A stretch of 20,626 nucleotides of DNA, taken from JACKFB01 sp041389525 (GTDB lineage: Bacteria; Myxococcota_A; UBA9042; PHBI01; JACKFB01). The position numbers were made by a program, and so were the translations under genes. The stretch is taken from assembly GCA_041389525.1 (NCBI GenBank), contig JAWKRR010000090.1, positions 1 to 20,626 on the forward strand. Direction: 5' to 3'. Positions 1 through 9,253 of the stretch are shown piece by piece; positions within the stretch are counted from its first letter, which is position 1; each line of letters begins with the position of its first letter. The notes beneath the pieces were generated by a model that did no database searches, was not told the origin of the DNA, and worked only from the letters and a program-made list of their open reading frames with translations.

Positions 1-1115
1 AGCACCGGGCCGTCGGGGCCGGGGAACTCGTAAGTGCCGGCCACGCCCGCGTCGGTGTGCAGCATCGCGTAGAGGGTCTCGCCGTCGACCGCGTCGCGGC
101 TCAACGTGACCTTGACGGCGGTGTTCTTGCCGTCGACCACGGCGGTGTGCCCGAGGACCGCGCCAAAGCTGCCCGCGCCGTCGTCCTCGTGGATGACGAT
201 GAAGCCGGGGCCGCTCGAGATCACCTCGGCCACGACCACCTGATTGGCCGGGTCCGCGGTCTGGGCGGCCACCGTCACCGCGGGCTTCGGCGGGGGCTCC
301 ACGCCGCCGCTGAGCACCTTGAAGGACGGGGTGATCACGGCGCCGCCCGCGTCGGTCACCGGCGCGTCGGGGCCCGGGAACTCGTAGGTGCCGACGGTGC
401 CGGCGTCGGTGTGCAGCATCGCGTAGAGCGTCTCGCCGTTGACCGCGTCGCGGCTGAGCGTGACCCGCACATCCGCGTTGACCCCGTTGACCACCGCCGT
501 GTGGCCGATGACCGCGCCGAAGCTGCCGGCGCCGTCGTCTTCGTGGATGACGATGAAGCCCGGGCCGCTCGAGGTCACCTCGGCCACGACGACCGAGTTC
601 TTCGGCGACACCTTCTGATCGACCACGCTCACCGCGGGCACCACCGCCGGGCCGACGCCGCCGCCGAGCACGGTGAAGGCCGGGGCGATCACGTCGCCTG
701 ACGCTGTGGTGGCGGGCACGTCAGGCCCGGGGAACTCGTACACGTCGGTCTCGCCGGCCTCGACGTGCAGCATGGCGTAGAGCGCCTCGCCGTTGAGGGC
801 GTCGCGGTCCAGCGTCACGCTGACGTCGGCGTTTGAGCCGGCGGCGATCTGCGCGAACCCGATGACCCCACCGAAGGCGCCGGCCCCGTTGTCCTCGTGG
901 ATGACGATCCAGCCCTTGACCGGCGATTCGACCTTGTCGACGACCACGGCGCGCGGCGAGGCGAGGGTCTGGTCGCTCACGACGACGGAGGGGACGGTGT
1001 CCGCCACGTTCGTCCCGTCGTCGTCTGCACACCCCGCGGCCACGACCGTCAGGGCCAGGGCCACGGGCAAGAGTCGCAGGCCTCGCAGGAGTTTGCTGGT
1101 GATAGTCGCGCGCAT
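1..1115 (-). CDS. Lipoprotein with three DUF7282-like repeats (partial, 3' end off window)
   Basis: The reverse-strand frame is open from the ATG at 1115 to the left edge, giving 371 residues with the C-terminus missing. An N-terminal hydrophobic segment ends in VVAAGC, so Cys29 is the likely lipidation site; an Asp run follows. Three copies of a domain repeat exactly every 118 residues (about 43-150, 161-268 and 278-371+). Each has a GFIVIHEDDGAGSFGAV-like core, then VTLxRDAxxGExLYAMLH and YEFPGPD. This resembles DUF7282, a domain of unknown function known mostly from archaeal and bacterial surface proteins; the assignment is from memory of its IHD...G/AM.H pattern. Start choice: GGAG at 1123-1126 lies 7 nt before the ATG at 1115, while the in-frame ATG at 1121 would leave almost no spacing. 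It is probably anchored in a membrane facing the periplasm or cell surface. No catalytic residues were recognised. Confidence 0.8.
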   Translation of the reverse strand, partial: MRATITSKLLRGLRLLPVALALTVVAAGCADDDGTNVADTVPSVVVSDQTLASPRAVVVDKVESPVKGWIVIHEDNGAGAFGGVIGFAQIAAGSNADVSVTLDRDALNGEALYAMLHVEAGETDVYEFPGPDVPATTASGDVIAPAFTVLGGGVGPAVVPAVSVVDQKVSPKNSVVVAEVTSSGPGFIVIHEDDGAGSFGAVIGHTAVVNGVNADVRVTLSRDAVNGETLYAMLHTDAGTVGTYEFPGPDAPVTDAGGAVITPSFKVLSGGVEPPPKPAVTVAAQTADPANQVVVAEVISSGPGFIVIHEDDGAGSFGAVLGHTAVVDGKNTAVKVTLSRDAVDGETLYAMLHTDAGVAGTYEFPGPDGPV

Positions 1116-1122
1116 CGTCATT

Positions 1123-1126
1123 CTCC
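1123..1126 (-). promoter_or_regulatory. Shine-Dalgarno deciding the lipoprotein start
   Basis: On the minus strand the sequence reads GGAG, 7 nt, ATG. The spacing supports the ATG at 1115 over the in-frame ATG at 1121, which abuts the motif. Confidence 0.5.
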
Positions 1127-1280
1127 AGGTCTGGCGGGCACCATCACGCGGCGCCGATTCGAAGCTGCCAAGAGCGCCTGCCGGTGTATCCCTGAACGGA
1201 CCAAGGCGCGGGCAGAAGAGCACTGTGGGAACGGCCGATGAGTACGCCGCGCGACGCTTCGACGCAAGCCGAACGCAGAA

Positions 1281-1316
1281 GGCCCGGCGCACCCCGTGTC
1301 CGAGGTGCGCCGGGCC
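1281..1316 (-). terminator. Hairpin terminator downstream of the OmpA-family gene
   Basis: GGCCCGGCGCACC at 1281-1293 is perfectly complementary to 1304-1316, giving a 13-bp GC-rich stem with a 10-nt loop. It lies 75-110 nt past the stop codon of the minus-strand OmpA-family gene. On the minus strand the stem is followed by TTCTGCGTTC, a weak T-rich tail. This fits an intrinsic terminator separating that gene from the lipoprotein gene downstream. The rest of the 1116-1390 gap shows no gene and no convincing promoter. Confidence 0.65.
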
Positions 1317-1390
1317 CATGGTCGGCTCGGCGTGATGGCGGCTGAGCGGCCGCGCGTGCCGCCGCTCAACACCCGCTCAGCCCCCGCGAG

Positions 1391-3226
<1,836 letters not shown>

Positions 3227-3694
3227 GCGGAAGTTCCAGTGGCCGAGGGGGGAGGTGACGCGCTGATTACCGGTATAGAAACAGAGCACGGCACTCGGGT
3301 TTCGGCAAGTTCAGCAAGCAACGTGCCAGCGCACGGCCCGCGCGCCCTGGAGGCCCGCTAGCGCCCTAACCGCATGACGGAACCCGCGGCGCTCTGACGC
3401 TGCGCCGGCCTGCATCGGACCGCAGGTGTACCGAATCGCATCATCGGGTGCGTGGGGCGGGCCCCTGGGGGCGCCCCCTGTGTTCCAATTCAGAACAGCC
3501 CCAGGCCCCGCGACGGCCGCTGAGGGCTTGCCATCCATCGTGACGGACGGGCATGATAGATGCATCCCTGACGCTGCAATCCTCCAAATCTGTTTCGTCC
3601 ACGTCGTCCGACGCGCGTTAACTCACGCTCGGGAGCGTTTTCGAGGCGGGTTCACCCTGGACCCGATTCGGATGCACGACGCGGGCGGTTTTCG
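3227..3694. other. Divergent intergenic region, no gene recognised
   Basis: This 468-bp gap separates the OmpA-family gene (minus) from the kinase operon (plus), and its base composition is slightly less GC-rich than its surroundings. It must carry both promoters. A sigma70-like pair for the operon is listed separately. A TATACC on the minus strand (3272-3277) could be a -10 element for the OmpA gene, but no matching -35 sits at normal distance. Short open frames here have no recognisable product, so no gene is called. Confidence 0.5.
3528..3557 (+). promoter_or_regulatory. Candidate sigma70-type promoter for the kinase operon
   Basis: TTGCCA at 3528-3533 matches five of six -35 consensus bases. 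After an 18-bp spacer, CATGAT at 3552-3557 matches four of six -10 bases. The predicted transcript would have a leader of about 130 nt before the first operon gene. Chance matches are common, so this is tentative. Confidence 0.3.
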
Positions 3695-4870
3695 GTGCCA
3701 AAGATGCCTGTTCGAGGAGCCCCACGCTCCGCTCCATCGCGGCCTGGTACGGCTGGCCCGCTGATTCTGGTGGTCGATGATTCGGCCCCCAGCCGCGACA
3801 TCCTGACGCGACGCCTGCAGCGCGAGGGCTACGCCGTCATCGAGGTCGACAACGGGCGCGACGCGCTGGCGCTGCTGGAGCGCGAGCCCGTCGAGCTGGT
3901 CCTGTTGGACGTCACGATGCCGGGCATGAGCGGCCTCGAGGTGCTGGCGAGCATCCGGGAGAGCCACGATCTGGCGTCGCTGCCCGTGCTGATGGTCACG
4001 GCGCTCGGCGACGCTCAGGACGTGGTCGTCGCGATGGAGCGCGGCGCCAACGACTACATCACCAAGCCGGTCGAGTGGCGCGTCCTGGTGGCCCGGGTGC
4101 GGACCGCCCTGAAGCTGAAGCGCCTCCACGACCAGCGCGAGCATTTCCTTCGGGTAGCCAGTCACGACCTGAAGAATCCGCTGCTCGCGGTGGTGGGGAC
4201 CGCCGAGCTGCTCGCCGACTCCATCGAGAGCGGGCGGCCTCCGGGCGAGCGTGGGCAGCGCCTGCTACGGAACATCCAGGAGGCCGGCATGGCCGCCCAG
4301 CGGATCGTCCGAGATCTGGTGGACGCCCACGCCATCGAAGACGGCCAGCTCGTGCTGCAGCGGTCCGCGCTGGACCTGCGCTCCCTGGTCTCCGGCGTCG
4401 TCGAGTCCAACCTGCCGCGGGCGACGGCGAAGGGCATCGACCTCACGGTGGCGCTGCCGGGGGACCTCCCGGCGCTGACGGGCGACACCATGCGGCTGCG
4501 GCAGGTGCTCGACAACCTGCTCTCGAACGCCGTGAAGTTCAGCGAGGCGGGCAGCTCGACCTCCGTGGTCGTCACCCCCCTCGAGACCAGCGTGCGCATC
4601 GAGGTCGTCGATGGCGGCCCCGGGCTGCGCGACGGCGACCTGCGGCTGGCTTTTGGGCGCTACGCCCGACTGTCCGCGCGCCCGACCGGCCACGAGACGA
4701 GCACGGGCCTGGGCTTGGCCATCGTGGCTGAGCTGGTGCGCCTGCACGGGGGCGACGTCGGCGTCCGCAATAACCTCAACGGCCAGGGGGCCACGTTCTG
4801 GTTCGAGCTGCCGTACAGCGCCGAGCCGGACGCACCTCCAAGCAAGCCCGCAGGGGACCAGCGCGTATGA
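3695..4870 (+). CDS. Receiver-histidine kinase hybrid (REC-HisKA-HATPase)
   Basis: 391 residues, with no membrane segment or signal peptide, so a cytoplasmic kinase. An N-terminal receiver domain (about 22-138) has the acidic pair Asp28-Asp29, phospho-acceptor Asp72 in LLDVTMPGMSG, Thr102 and Lys124 in TKP. A HisKA dimerisation domain follows with His157 in ASHDLKNPL. The HATPase domain has an N-box near 273-279 (DNLLSNA), DGGPG, and the G2 box GLGLAI near 337. Because a receiver precedes the kinase core, activity is probably set by phosphorylation from another kinase and not by direct ligand sensing. The start is uncertain: GTG at 3695 has a weak GGGCGG upstream, and an in-frame ATG lies at 3704. 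It overlaps the next gene by 4 bp (ATGA), which implies translational coupling. Confidence 0.9.
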   Translation: MPKMPVRGAPRSAPSRPGTAGPLILVVDDSAPSRDILTRRLQREGYAVIEVDNGRDALALLEREPVELVLLDVTMPGMSGLEVLASIRESHDLASLPVLMVTALGDAQDVVVAMERGANDYITKPVEWRVLVARVRTALKLKRLHDQREHFLRVASHDLKNPLLAVVGTAELLADSIESGRPPGERGQRLLRNIQEAGMAAQRIVRDLVDAHAIEDGQLVLQRSALDLRSLVSGVVESNLPRATAKGIDLTVALPGDLPALTGDTMRLRQVLDNLLSNAVKFSEAGSSTSVVVTPLETSVRIEVVDGGPGLRDGDLRLAFGRYARLSARPTGHETSTGLGLAIVAELVRLHGGDVGVRNNLNGQGATFWFELPYSAEPDAPPSKPAGDQRV

Positions 4871-6828
4871 GCGACGTCCCGACCGCGACCGACGGAGCCA
4901 CGAAGATGGATCACTCAGAATCCGACGTGTTCTTCGCGTTGTCGCTCGATCTCCTCTGCATCGCAGGAACCGACGGCTACTTCCGGACGATCAACCCGGC
5001 GTTCACCGAGATCCTGGGCTGGTCGATGGACGAGCTGGTCTCGCGCCCCTTCTTGGACTTCGTGCACCCCGACGACCAGGCGGCCACGCTGGCGGAGGTC
5101 GCGAAGCTCGCGGAGGGGATCACCACCATCCGCTTCGAGAATCGGTACATGACGCGGAGCGGCGCGTGGCGGTGGCTCGCGTGGAACACCCGCCCGGACC
5201 CCGCGACCGGGAACCTGTACGCGGTGGCGCGCGACGTCACGCCTGAGCGCGAGCTGACCCGCGCGCTGCAGGCCGCCAAGGAAGAGGCCGAGCGCGCCAG
5301 CACCATGAAGTCGCAGTTCCTGGCGAACATGAGCCACGAGCTGCGCACACCGCTCAACGCGATCATCGGATACAGCGAGATGCTGGCGGAGGACGCCCAA
5401 GCTGGCGGGGATCAGCAGCTGGAGAGCGACCTCGGGCGCGTGCGCGACGCGGGGCGCCACCTGCTGGATTTGATCAATCAGATGCTGGATCTTTCGAAGG
5501 TCGAAGCGGGCCGGATGGAGACCTTCTTCGAGGCCATCGAGGTGTCCAGCGTCGTGGAGTCGCTGAGGTCGACCGTGCGGCCGCTGGTGGCTGCGGGGTC
5601 GAATCGGTTCGAGGTGACGGTGGCGGACGACGTGCCGATCCTGACCACCGACGCCGCCAAGCTGCGACAGGTGCTGCTGAACCTGCTCGTGAACGGGATG
5701 AAGTTCACCCACGAGGGCGAGGTGTCGCTGCGGGTGGAGCGGTCGCCCTTGTTCGACGGGGGCGTGCGCTTCGTGATCGCGGACACGGGCATCGGGATGG
5801 ACGCCGACGAGCTGTCGCGCGTCTTCGAGCCCTTCGCGCAGGCGGACGTGTCGACGACGCGGCGCTATGGCGGGACGGGGCTCGGGCTGTCGATCTGCGC
5901 GCGCTTCTGCGAGCTGCTCGGGGCCAGCCTGGACGTGACGAGCGCGCCCGGCGAGGGCACCACCTTCGTGGTGGACGTCCCGAGCGGGACCGCGGCCGAG
6001 CAGGCGGGCGGGCGGCTGGAGCGCACGGACGCGTCGGTGGCGCCCGGAGATGAGGGCGCTGAGCGGGGCGAGGTCGTGCTGGTGGTCGACGACGACCGCG
6101 ATGCGCGGGCGATCTTGGTGCGGATGCTCGAGATGAGCGGCCACAAGGTGGTGAGCGCGGCGAGCGCCGAGGAAGGCCTCGTGCTGGCGCGCAAGCTGCG
6201 TCCCCAGGCCGTCACCGTCGACCTGCTGATGCCCGGCAAGGATGGCTGGCAGCTGCTGCAGGCGCTCAAGGAAGACCCCGCCCTGAGCCACACCGCGGTC
6301 ATCATCGTGAGCATGCTCGACGAGACGCCGCTCGCGTTTTCGCTGGGTGCGGACGCGTTCTTATCGAAGCCGATCGACCGCGAGACCCTGGGCGGGACGC
6401 TGGATCGCTGCCTGGGGACGGCGCCGGCGAACGCGCGGGCGCTGGTCGTGGAAGACGACGCCATGGCGCGCGAGATGGTGGTGCGGCTGCTGACCTCGCG
6501 GGGTTGGGAGGTCGAGGAGGCGGCGAACGGGCTCGAGGCGTGGGAGGTGCTGAGCGCGGGCGCGCCGGACATCCTGATCATCGACCTGCTGATGCCGGGG
6601 ATGACTGGCTTCGAGCTGCTGGACCGGATTCAGGCGAACCCGGAGCTGGCGAAGGTGCCGGTGGTCGTGCTGACCGGGCGCGACCTGACCGGGGCCGAAC
6701 GCGAGCTCTTGGGCGGGCGGGTCCGAGAGATCCTGGAGAAGAGCGCGGTGTCGGGTGACGAGATCGCCAAGACGATTCGCCGCGCGACCCGGCGCACGGG
6801 ACGCCACAGCGCGGTGGAGGACTCGTGA
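4867..6828 (+). CDS. PAS-domain hybrid histidine kinase with two receiver domains
   Basis: 653 residues, predicted cytoplasmic. Domain order: PAS with PAC-like tail (about 18-126, including GYFRTINPAFTEILGW and the ARDVTPERE linker); HisKA with His157 in NMSHELRTPLNA; HATPase (about 255-373, LNLLVNGMKF, DTGIGM, GTGLGLSI); receiver 1 (about 402-517, Asp408/409, phospho-acceptor Asp452, Ser482, Lys501 in SKP); receiver 2 (about 524-640, Glu529/Asp530, phospho-acceptor Asp573, Thr603, Lys625). Receiver 2 is atypical in having LEKS where K-P is usual. The chain has no HPt domain, so phosphotransfer onwards to the next gene's receiver would need direct transfer or an HPt protein elsewhere. AGGGGA lies 9 nt upstream of the ATG. 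The gene overlaps both neighbours by 4 bp. Confidence 0.93.
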   Translation: MSDVPTATDGATKMDHSESDVFFALSLDLLCIAGTDGYFRTINPAFTEILGWSMDELVSRPFLDFVHPDDQAATLAEVAKLAEGITTIRFENRYMTRSGAWRWLAWNTRPDPATGNLYAVARDVTPERELTRALQAAKEEAERASTMKSQFLANMSHELRTPLNAIIGYSEMLAEDAQAGGDQQLESDLGRVRDAGRHLLDLINQMLDLSKVEAGRMETFFEAIEVSSVVESLRSTVRPLVAAGSNRFEVTVADDVPILTTDAAKLRQVLLNLLVNGMKFTHEGEVSLRVERSPLFDGGVRFVIADTGIGMDADELSRVFEPFAQADVSTTRRYGGTGLGLSICARFCELLGASLDVTSAPGEGTTFVVDVPSGTAAEQAGGRLERTDASVAPGDEGAERGEVVLVVDDDRDARAILVRMLEMSGHKVVSAASAEEGLVLARKLRPQAVTVDLLMPGKDGWQLLQALKEDPALSHTAVIIVSMLDETPLAFSLGADAFLSKPIDRETLGGTLDRCLGTAPANARALVVEDDAMAREMVVRLLTSRGWEVEEAANGLEAWEVLSAGAPDILIIDLLMPGMTGFELLDRIQANPELAKVPVVVLTGRDLTGAERELLGGRVREILEKSAVSGDEIAKTIRRATRRTGRHSAVEDS

Positions 6829-7205
6829 GCGGGCGCCGGCTACTGCTGGTGGAGGACAACGAGGACAGCCGCGTGATGCTGACGCGGCGGCTCGAGCGGC
6901 GCGGGTATGCGGTGCGCACGGCGGAGGACGGGCTGGCGGCGGTCGCGGCGGTGCGCGAGGAGCGGCCGGAGCTGATGCTGCTGGACCTGAGCCTCCCCGG
7001 GATGGACGGCTGGACCGTGGCCCGGACGCTGCGGGACGAGGCGGAGTTCGCCGATCTGCCGATCATCGCGCTGACGGCGCACGCGATGGCGGGGCAGCGT
7101 GAGCGGGCGATCGAGGCGGGCTGCGACGACTACGCCACCAAGCCGGTGGAGTTCGCGGCGCTGATCGAGGCGATCGAGGCGCTGCTGGCGCGCGGCGACG
7201 GGTAG
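6825..7205 (+). CDS. Single-domain response regulator (CheY/DivK type)
   Basis: 126 residues consisting of one receiver domain and no output domain. Key residues: the acidic cluster Glu10-Asp11, phospho-acceptor Asp54 in LLDLSLPGMDG, Thr84 in LTAHAMAG and Lys106 in ATKP. The LTAHAM sequence is typical of DivK-like regulators that act by protein-protein contact. The GTG start overlaps the previous stop (GTGA), with GGTGGAGG 4 nt upstream. This last gene of the three-gene cascade is the likely diffusible output or a phosphate shuttle. It ends 10 bp from the convergent VWA gene. Confidence 0.93.
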   Translation: MSGRRLLLVEDNEDSRVMLTRRLERRGYAVRTAEDGLAAVAAVREERPELMLLDLSLPGMDGWTVARTLRDEAEFADLPIIALTAHAMAGQRERAIEAGCDDYATKPVEFAALIEAIEALLARGDG

Positions 7206-7215
7206 GCTCGGCTCT

Positions 7216-8973
7216 CTACTCGCAGTCGTCGGCGACGAGGCCCGCGAGCGCGGCGCCCATCACGCTGAGCTCGGCGACGGACGGGAACCACCGGCCGCCG
7301 GTCGCCGACGCCAGCTTCTGGGCCAGAATCACCGTCCCGTCAGTGGGATCGAGGCCCGTGATGGGCGACACGATGACGTCGTTGTCGAGCGCCACCGCGA
7401 TAGCCCAGTCGATGGCGTCCCGGTCGGGCCCCGCCACGAAGCCGGTCCCGCCGCAGTACGGCCCCTCGTCGCTCATGGGGACGATGACGCGGGTCGCGCC
7501 CTCGCGCCACGGGTGCCGCGCCGCGAGGATGGCCGTCGCGCGCCCCCAGTCCTCGTTGGGCTGCGAGTCGAAGTCGTTGGCGACGAGCGAGCACTCCCCA
7601 AGCGTCGCGAGATGCTGCGGCGGGCTCCCGGGGACCGCAAATCCGTAGGTAAATCCTACCGCCCCGATGCTGAAGACGGCCCCCGAGAAGCTGCCGGTCG
7701 CGTCCTCCGGCAGGGACTGGACGACCTGGGCGACGATGGCCTGGGTGAACTCGACCGGGGTGAGCGACTCGTCGGCCATCGACCCCGAAAGATCGACGAG
7801 GAACACGATCTCGATGCGCTGGCACGGGTCCTGGCACGCGTCTCCCACGCCGTCGCCGTCCGCGTCGAGCTGCTCGGGGTCCCACGCCCGCGGGCACGAA
7901 TCGCAGGCGTCGCCGCGCCCGTCGCCGTCGGTGTCCTCCTGCCCGGGGTTTTCGGTGTCGGGGCAATTGTCGCAGCCGTCGCCCACACCGTCCCCATCGC
8001 GATCCGCCGCCGCCGCGGCCCGCGTCGCGTCGGGCGTGAACGGGCACCGATCGCAGGCGTCCCCGAAGCCGTCGCCGTCCTCGTCGGTTTGGTCGGGGTC
8101 CTCGTCGGCCGGGCACACGTCGCAGAGGTCGCCGACCCCGTCCTCGTCCGCGTCGATCTGCTCCGGATTCGCCAGCGCCGGGCACACATCGCAGGCGTCC
8201 CCCACCCCGTCGCCGTCGCCGTCCGCCTGGGACGCAAACGCCAGCCGCGGGCACAGGTCGCGGTCGTTTGGCACGCCGTCGTCGTCCATGTCCGGGTCGC
8301 AGAGATCGCCCCGCCCGTCCCCGTCGATGTCGCTCTGGTCCGGGTTCGGCCAGGTGGGGCAGTTGTCGCAGGCGTTTCCGCGCCCATCGACGTCCTTGTC
8401 GTCCTGCGCGGGGTCCGGCACGTCCCGGCACAGGTCACACGCGTCCCCGACCCCGTCCCCGTCGCTGTCCTCCTGCTTGGGGTCGGCCCGCGGCGGGCAC
8501 ACGTCGCACTTGTCGCCCACGCCGTCGCCGTCTTCGTCGCCCTGCTCCGGGTCAGGGTAGGCCGGGCACACGTCGCACGCGTCGCCGAACCCGTCGGCGT
8601 CGGTGTCGATCTGCTCCGGGTCGACGACGACGGGGCACAGGTCGTCCTCGTTCGGCACGCCATCGCCGTCCACGTCGGGGTCGCACGCGTCGCCCACACC
8701 GTCCCCATCGAGGTCCTTGCCGGCCGCACCCGCGAAGGTCGGGCACGGGTCGCACGCGTCGCCGCGCCCGTCCCCGTCGGCGTCTTCCTGCCCCGGGTTC
8801 GACAGCAGCGGGCAGTTGTCTTCGAACTCGGGCACCCCGTCGCCGTCCAGATCGCCGGCGACTCCGCCCGCGCCGCAGGCCGCCCAGACGACGGCCGACG
8901 CGAGCGCCGCAGCCAAGCAGATGCGTCGGGATTCTGACGTCACGGGGCTCCAGTTCGGGCGAGGCTTCGACAT
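7216..8973 (-). CDS. VWA-domain lipoprotein with about 16 thrombospondin type-3-like calcium loops
   Basis: 585 residues. The N-terminus has a hydrophobic stretch ending WAAC, so Cys33 is the likely lipidation site, although Trp makes the lipobox imperfect. Residues about 41-382 are a chain of calcium loops of the form DxDGDGxGDxCDxCP, nearly all carrying cysteines that could form disulfides between neighbours; I count about 16. Residues 386-585 are a von Willebrand A domain with the metal-binding MIDAS motif DLSGS at 394-398, a later MSDEG stretch, and four cysteines. The likely role is a surface or periplasmic adhesion protein on a rigid calcium-dependent stalk. The start was chosen because GGAGG lies 8 nt upstream (8982-8986) and gives a lipoprotein signal; a longer frame reaches 9084 but lacks these. 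It is convergent with the kinase operon. Confidence 0.9.
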   Translation of the reverse strand: MSKPRPNWSPVTSESRRICLAAALASAVVWAACGAGGVAGDLDGDGVPEFEDNCPLLSNPGQEDADGDGRGDACDPCPTFAGAAGKDLDGDGVGDACDPDVDGDGVPNEDDLCPVVVDPEQIDTDADGFGDACDVCPAYPDPEQGDEDGDGVGDKCDVCPPRADPKQEDSDGDGVGDACDLCRDVPDPAQDDKDVDGRGNACDNCPTWPNPDQSDIDGDGRGDLCDPDMDDDGVPNDRDLCPRLAFASQADGDGDGVGDACDVCPALANPEQIDADEDGVGDLCDVCPADEDPDQTDEDGDGFGDACDRCPFTPDATRAAAAADRDGDGVGDGCDNCPDTENPGQEDTDGDGRGDACDSCPRAWDPEQLDADGDGVGDACQDPCQRIEIVFLVDLSGSMADESLTPVEFTQAIVAQVVQSLPEDATGSFSGAVFSIGAVGFTYGFAVPGSPPQHLATLGECSLVANDFDSQPNEDWGRATAILAARHPWREGATRVIVPMSDEGPYCGGTGFVAGPDRDAIDWAIAVALDNDVIVSPITGLDPTDGTVILAQKLASATGGRWFPSVAELSVMGAALAGLVADDCE

Positions 8974-8981
8974 CCTAGTCG

Positions 8982-8986
8982 CCTCC
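8982..8986 (-). promoter_or_regulatory. Strong Shine-Dalgarno deciding the VWA gene start
   Basis: On the minus strand GGAGG lies 8 nt before the ATG at 8973. It fixes the start there and not at the upstream in-frame codons that extend to 9084. Confidence 0.7.
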
Positions 8987-9091
8987 GTATCCCGACGCGA
9001 ACAGCGGTCCACGCGGGCACCGATAACCCGCATCGAACGGATCTCCGTTGCCGCAAAGGGACTGAGTGCGTAGCCTCCGCCCACGAATCGC

Positions 9092-9119
9092 TTGAAGCCG
9101 CGCCCATTTCACCTAGAGT
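9092..9119 (+). promoter_or_regulatory. Candidate sigma70-type promoter for the FG-GAP gene
   Basis: TTGAAG (9092-9097), a 16-bp spacer and TAGAGT (9114-9119) each match four of six consensus bases. They lie in the 280-bp divergent gap between the VWA and FG-GAP genes. The leader would be about 130 nt. No promoter for the VWA gene was recognised in the same gap. Confidence 0.3.
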
Positions 9120-9241
9120 GCGGCCCATCATTCACTCCACGAATCCACAGCAGCGCGCGCCTGCGACCCCTGGTCCGAGCGCCGCGCGCTTCTACTATCG
9201 CAACGCACAATTTCGCGGAGCCCGCCCCAGGCCCCGATCCC

Positions 9242-9247
9242 GGAGGT
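9242..9247 (+). promoter_or_regulatory. Strong Shine-Dalgarno deciding the FG-GAP gene start
   Basis: GGAGGT lies 6 nt before the ATG at 9254. This supports that start over the open frame that runs back to 9092, and it places a clean signal peptide at the N-terminus. Confidence 0.75.
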
Positions 9248-9253
9248 AGATCC

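Noticed and set aside
57..701. Plus-strand open frame at the left edge
   Set aside because: It is His/Arg/Gly/Ala-rich antisense to the repeat lipoprotein, with no domain and a period explained by the repeats on the other strand.
3481..3497. TGTTC-N7-GAACA inverted repeat as a possible operator
   Set aside because: Five-base arms are too short to separate from chance, and it matches no operator I know with confidence.
3426..3764. Plus-strand open frame of 112 codons upstream of the kinase operon
   Set aside because: No domain or good ribosome binding site was seen. It runs into the kinase gene in another frame and overlaps the likely promoter region.
7830..8830. Regular short DNA repeats that could suggest a CRISPR or tandem array
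   Set aside because: The periodicity is that of calcium-loop codons within an intact coding frame. Units vary at third positions and there are no unique spacers.
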